Positions 62,149 to 64,000 of a stretch of DNA of 64,000 bases are shown piece by piece (the first letter of the stretch is position 1; each line of letters begins with the position of its first letter). Source of the stretch: Streptomyces sp. NBC_01264 (GTDB lineage: Bacteria > Actinomycetota > Actinomycetes > Streptomycetales > Streptomycetaceae); contig NZ_JAPEOX010000001.1 of the NCBI RefSeq assembly GCF_026340675.1, positions 1,674,001 through 1,738,000 on the forward strand. The letters are read 5' to 3'. The notes under the pieces are model-generated. The model saw only the letters and a list, made by a program, of their open reading frames with translations, made no database searches and was not told the origin of the DNA. The translations under genes and the position numbers were made by a program.

Positions 62149-63157
62149 CGAAGCCCACCCTCGGGTCCGCCAGCCCGTAGAGCAGGTCGGACAGCAGGTT
62201 CCCGGCCAGCACGGCCGCCGTGGCCAGGACGGTCAGCGCGGCCAGCAGCGGGAAGTCCACCGCGGTCGCGGCCTGCACGGTGGCCGCGGCGATGCCGGGC
62301 CAGCTGAAGACGGTCTCCACCAGCAGCGCACCGGTGATCAGCTCCGGCACCCGCGACCCGATCAGGGTCAGCATCGGGAGCATGCCGGAGCGCAGCCCGT
62401 GGCCGAGCAGCACCCGCCGCTCCGCCAGGCCCCGCGCGCGGGCGCCCCGTACGGGATCCTCCTCCAGCGCGTCGGCCACGCCCTGTCTGACGTACAGGAA
62501 GAACCAGGGCAGTTGGGAGATGCCGAGGACGAGCGCGGGCAGCACCAGGTGGCGGGCCACCTGCCCGGCGGTGACCACGTCGCTGCCCGCGTCGGTGAGG
62601 CCTCCGGACGGCAGCACGCCCAGGCGCACCGAGAAGAACCAGATGGCGAGCAGGCCCAGCCAGAAGGCCGGGGCCGCTTCGAGGGTGTACGCGAGCCCGG
62701 AGACGGCCCGGTCCAGGCGCCCGCCCTGGCGGCGCGCGGCCAGGACGCCGAGCCCGGTGCCGAGCAGCACGGCGACGGCGAAGGCGCACAGCGTGAGCAG
62801 GGCCGACCAGCCGAGCCGCTCGGCGATGACGTCGGAGACGGGCTGGCGCATGACGGCGGAGGTGCCGAGATCACCGGTCAGGGCCGAGGTCAGCCACTCC
62901 CACCAGCGCGCGAGCAGCGGCTGATCGGCGCCGAGGTTGGCCCGCAGCTGGTCGAGTCCGGCCTGCGAGGCGGTGAGCCCGGCGGTGCCGGCGTAGGCCT
63001 TGACGGGGTCGAAGGGGGACAGCGCGGCGACCGCGAAGACCCCGAAGGTGACGACGACCAGCACCGGCCCGGCGAACAGCGTCCGCCGGCCCGCCATGCG
63101 CGCCATCGGCCCCCAGGGGAGCCGGTGGAGCCGGTGGAGCGAGAGGGGACGGCTCAC
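62141..63157 (-). CDS. Peptide/nickel-type ABC permease (DppB position)
   Basis: 338 aa from GTG 63157 (GTGA overlap with the binding-protein stop). It has six helices, LGADQPLLARWWEWLTSALTGDLGTS in the DppB periplasmic loop, and the EAA-like VRGARARGLAERRVLLGHGLRSG. The end VGFDG overlaps the next gene. Confidence 0.95.
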   Translation of the reverse strand: MSRPLSLHRLHRLPWGPMARMAGRRTLFAGPVLVVVTFGVFAVAALSPFDPVKAYAGTAGLTASQAGLDQLRANLGADQPLLARWWEWLTSALTGDLGTSAVMRQPVSDVIAERLGWSALLTLCAFAVAVLLGTGLGVLAARRQGGRLDRAVSGLAYTLEAAPAFWLGLLAIWFFSVRLGVLPSGGLTDAGSDVVTAGQVARHLVLPALVLGISQLPWFFLYVRQGVADALEEDPVRGARARGLAERRVLLGHGLRSGMLPMLTLIGSRVPELITGALLVETVFSWPGIAAATVQAATAVDFPLLAALTVLATAAVLAGNLLSDLLYGLADPRVGFDG

Positions 63158-64000
63158 TTCTGCTTCGGCTTCCAGCTCTCGATGTTCCACCAGGGGCCGG
63201 TTCCGAGGCCGTGGTCGTGCGGCTCGGTCTGGGTGGAGGGTCCGTCCCACCGGTCGGCCACGACGTAGAGGTGGTCGATGTGGGTGAGGTAGACGTAGCC
63301 CGGGTTCTTGACCAGCTCGCGCTGGACCGTGTCGTACGCCGCCTTGCGCACGGCCGGGTCCGCGCTCCGGCGGCCCTCCAGCAGGGCCTTGTCGACGACC
63401 GGGTTGGCGTACCGGGCCATGTTGTTGAAGCCGTCGCCGGCGAGCGCGGAGTTCAGCGTCAGGTACTGGTCGAAGTCCGGGTCGGCCGGGGAGCCGCCGC
63501 CCGCGAGGACGGCGTCGGTCCGCATCCGGGGCTCGATGACCTCCCAGCTGCCGGACTCGGTGGTGACCTGGATGCCGGCCTTCTTCGCGTCGGAGGCGAA
63601 GGCGAGCGCGTGGTCCTGGCGGAGCTTGTCGCCGGTGGTGTACCAGAGCAGGAAGGCGGCGCGGACCCCGTTCTTGACGCGGATGCCGTCGGCGCCGGGG
63701 ATCCAGCCGGCTTCGTCGAGGATCTGCTTGGCCCTGGCGAGGTCGTACGCACGCTCCGTGCCGGCGGTGAACCAGGGACTGCCGGTCGGGACGGGGCCGT
63801 AGGCGGCCTTGCCCGCGCCCTCCAGGAGCTTGTCGACCATGGTGGCGCGGTCCACGGCGATGTCCAGGGCCTGGCGGACGGCCGTGTCACCGGTGACGGG
63901 GTGCTCGGTCGGCAGGGTGACGTTGCGGTAGTCGAAGGACTTCGCGGCGTAGGTCCTGAGCGCCTTGTCGCCCTTGAATCCCTTGGCCAGGTTCGGCGGC
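63154..64000 (-). CDS. ABC solute-binding protein family 5, C-terminal part
   Basis: The reading frame is open to the right edge, so the N-terminus, signal peptide and start lie outside the window. The visible 281 residues show the SBP family 5 pattern (TGDTAVRQALDIAVDRATMVDKL, AKQILDEAGWIPGADGI, and repeated Tyr/Trp ligand loops near the end). It binds an oligopeptide, metallophore or similar ligand for the downstream permeases. It is the first visible gene of a five-gene operon with overlapping starts. Confidence 0.93.
   Translation of the reverse strand, partial: PPNLAKGFKGDKALRTYAAKSFDYRNVTLPTEHPVTGDTAVRQALDIAVDRATMVDKLLEGAGKAAYGPVPTGSPWFTAGTERAYDLARAKQILDEAGWIPGADGIRVKNGVRAAFLLWYTTGDKLRQDHALAFASDAKKAGIQVTTESGSWEVIEPRMRTDAVLAGGGSPADPDFDQYLTLNSALAGDGFNNMARYANPVVDKALLEGRRSADPAVRKAAYDTVQRELVKNPGYVYLTHIDHLYVVADRWDGPSTQTEPHDHGLGTGPWWNIESWKPKQK

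Overview
The window is GC-rich DNA with strong third-position G/C bias, many GTG and TTG starts, large secreted and membrane proteins and actinobacterial regulators. Everything visible (chitinase under a DasR-type operator, iron box, SpoIIE phosphatases, an ECF42/YCII pair, a Pls/PosA-type synthetase) fits a Streptomyces chromosome. I see no transposon, complete integrase, CRISPR array, rRNA or tRNA.

Layout. 1-2.8 kb: cell-surface polysaccharide genes (a NodB-type deacetylase cut by the left edge, a membrane-anchored Pro/Ser/Ala-rich protein, and a divergent jelly-roll lipoprotein with a frameshift). 2.9-6.7 kb: two-component system facing an ABC-2 exporter. 6.7-8.9 kb: metal-related membrane proteins with an iron box. 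9-11.4 kb: DUF2254 protein, a GntR/FCD remnant and a stand-alone CorA-like membrane hairpin. 11.4-16.8 kb: a Pls/PosA-type poly-amino-acid synthetase with a lysine-like A-domain code, followed by an M1 aminopeptidase. 17-21 kb: GAPDH, GlxA-type regulator, DasR-operator chitinase. 21-27 kb: membrane proteins, a PAS/GAF/SpoIIE/HATPase protein, a tiny LuxR protein overlapping a Ser/Thr kinase. 27-30 kb: YCII protein, an ECF42 sigma factor fused to a degenerate tyrosine-recombinase-like domain, and an SDR.

30.2-44.5 kb is the most unusual part. It is one same-strand run: YegP-like protein, PstC, PstA, two membrane-anchored PstS-like proteins, a secreted PstS-like protein, an Ig-repeat/WxL-like surface protein, a WxL-interacting (DUF916-type) protein fused in frame to an LAXTG sortase substrate, a sortase-fold protein without its catalytic residues, and PstB. 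It joins a phosphate-type ABC transporter to a WxL-like surface-display module and has a PHO-box-like repeat upstream. The surface proteins may form a wall-spanning scaffold that presents binding proteins to the transporter (inference).

44.9-64 kb: DUF2000/AraC pair, secreted metallohydrolase with an F5/8C domain, TetR, a formylglycine-generating enzyme next to a Tat-exported sulfatase, a LysR regulator divergent from an M4+M28 double metalloprotease, a membrane SpoIIE phosphatase, a secreted propeller-like protein, a 64-aa membrane protein, and a complete peptide/nickel-type ABC operon running off the right edge.
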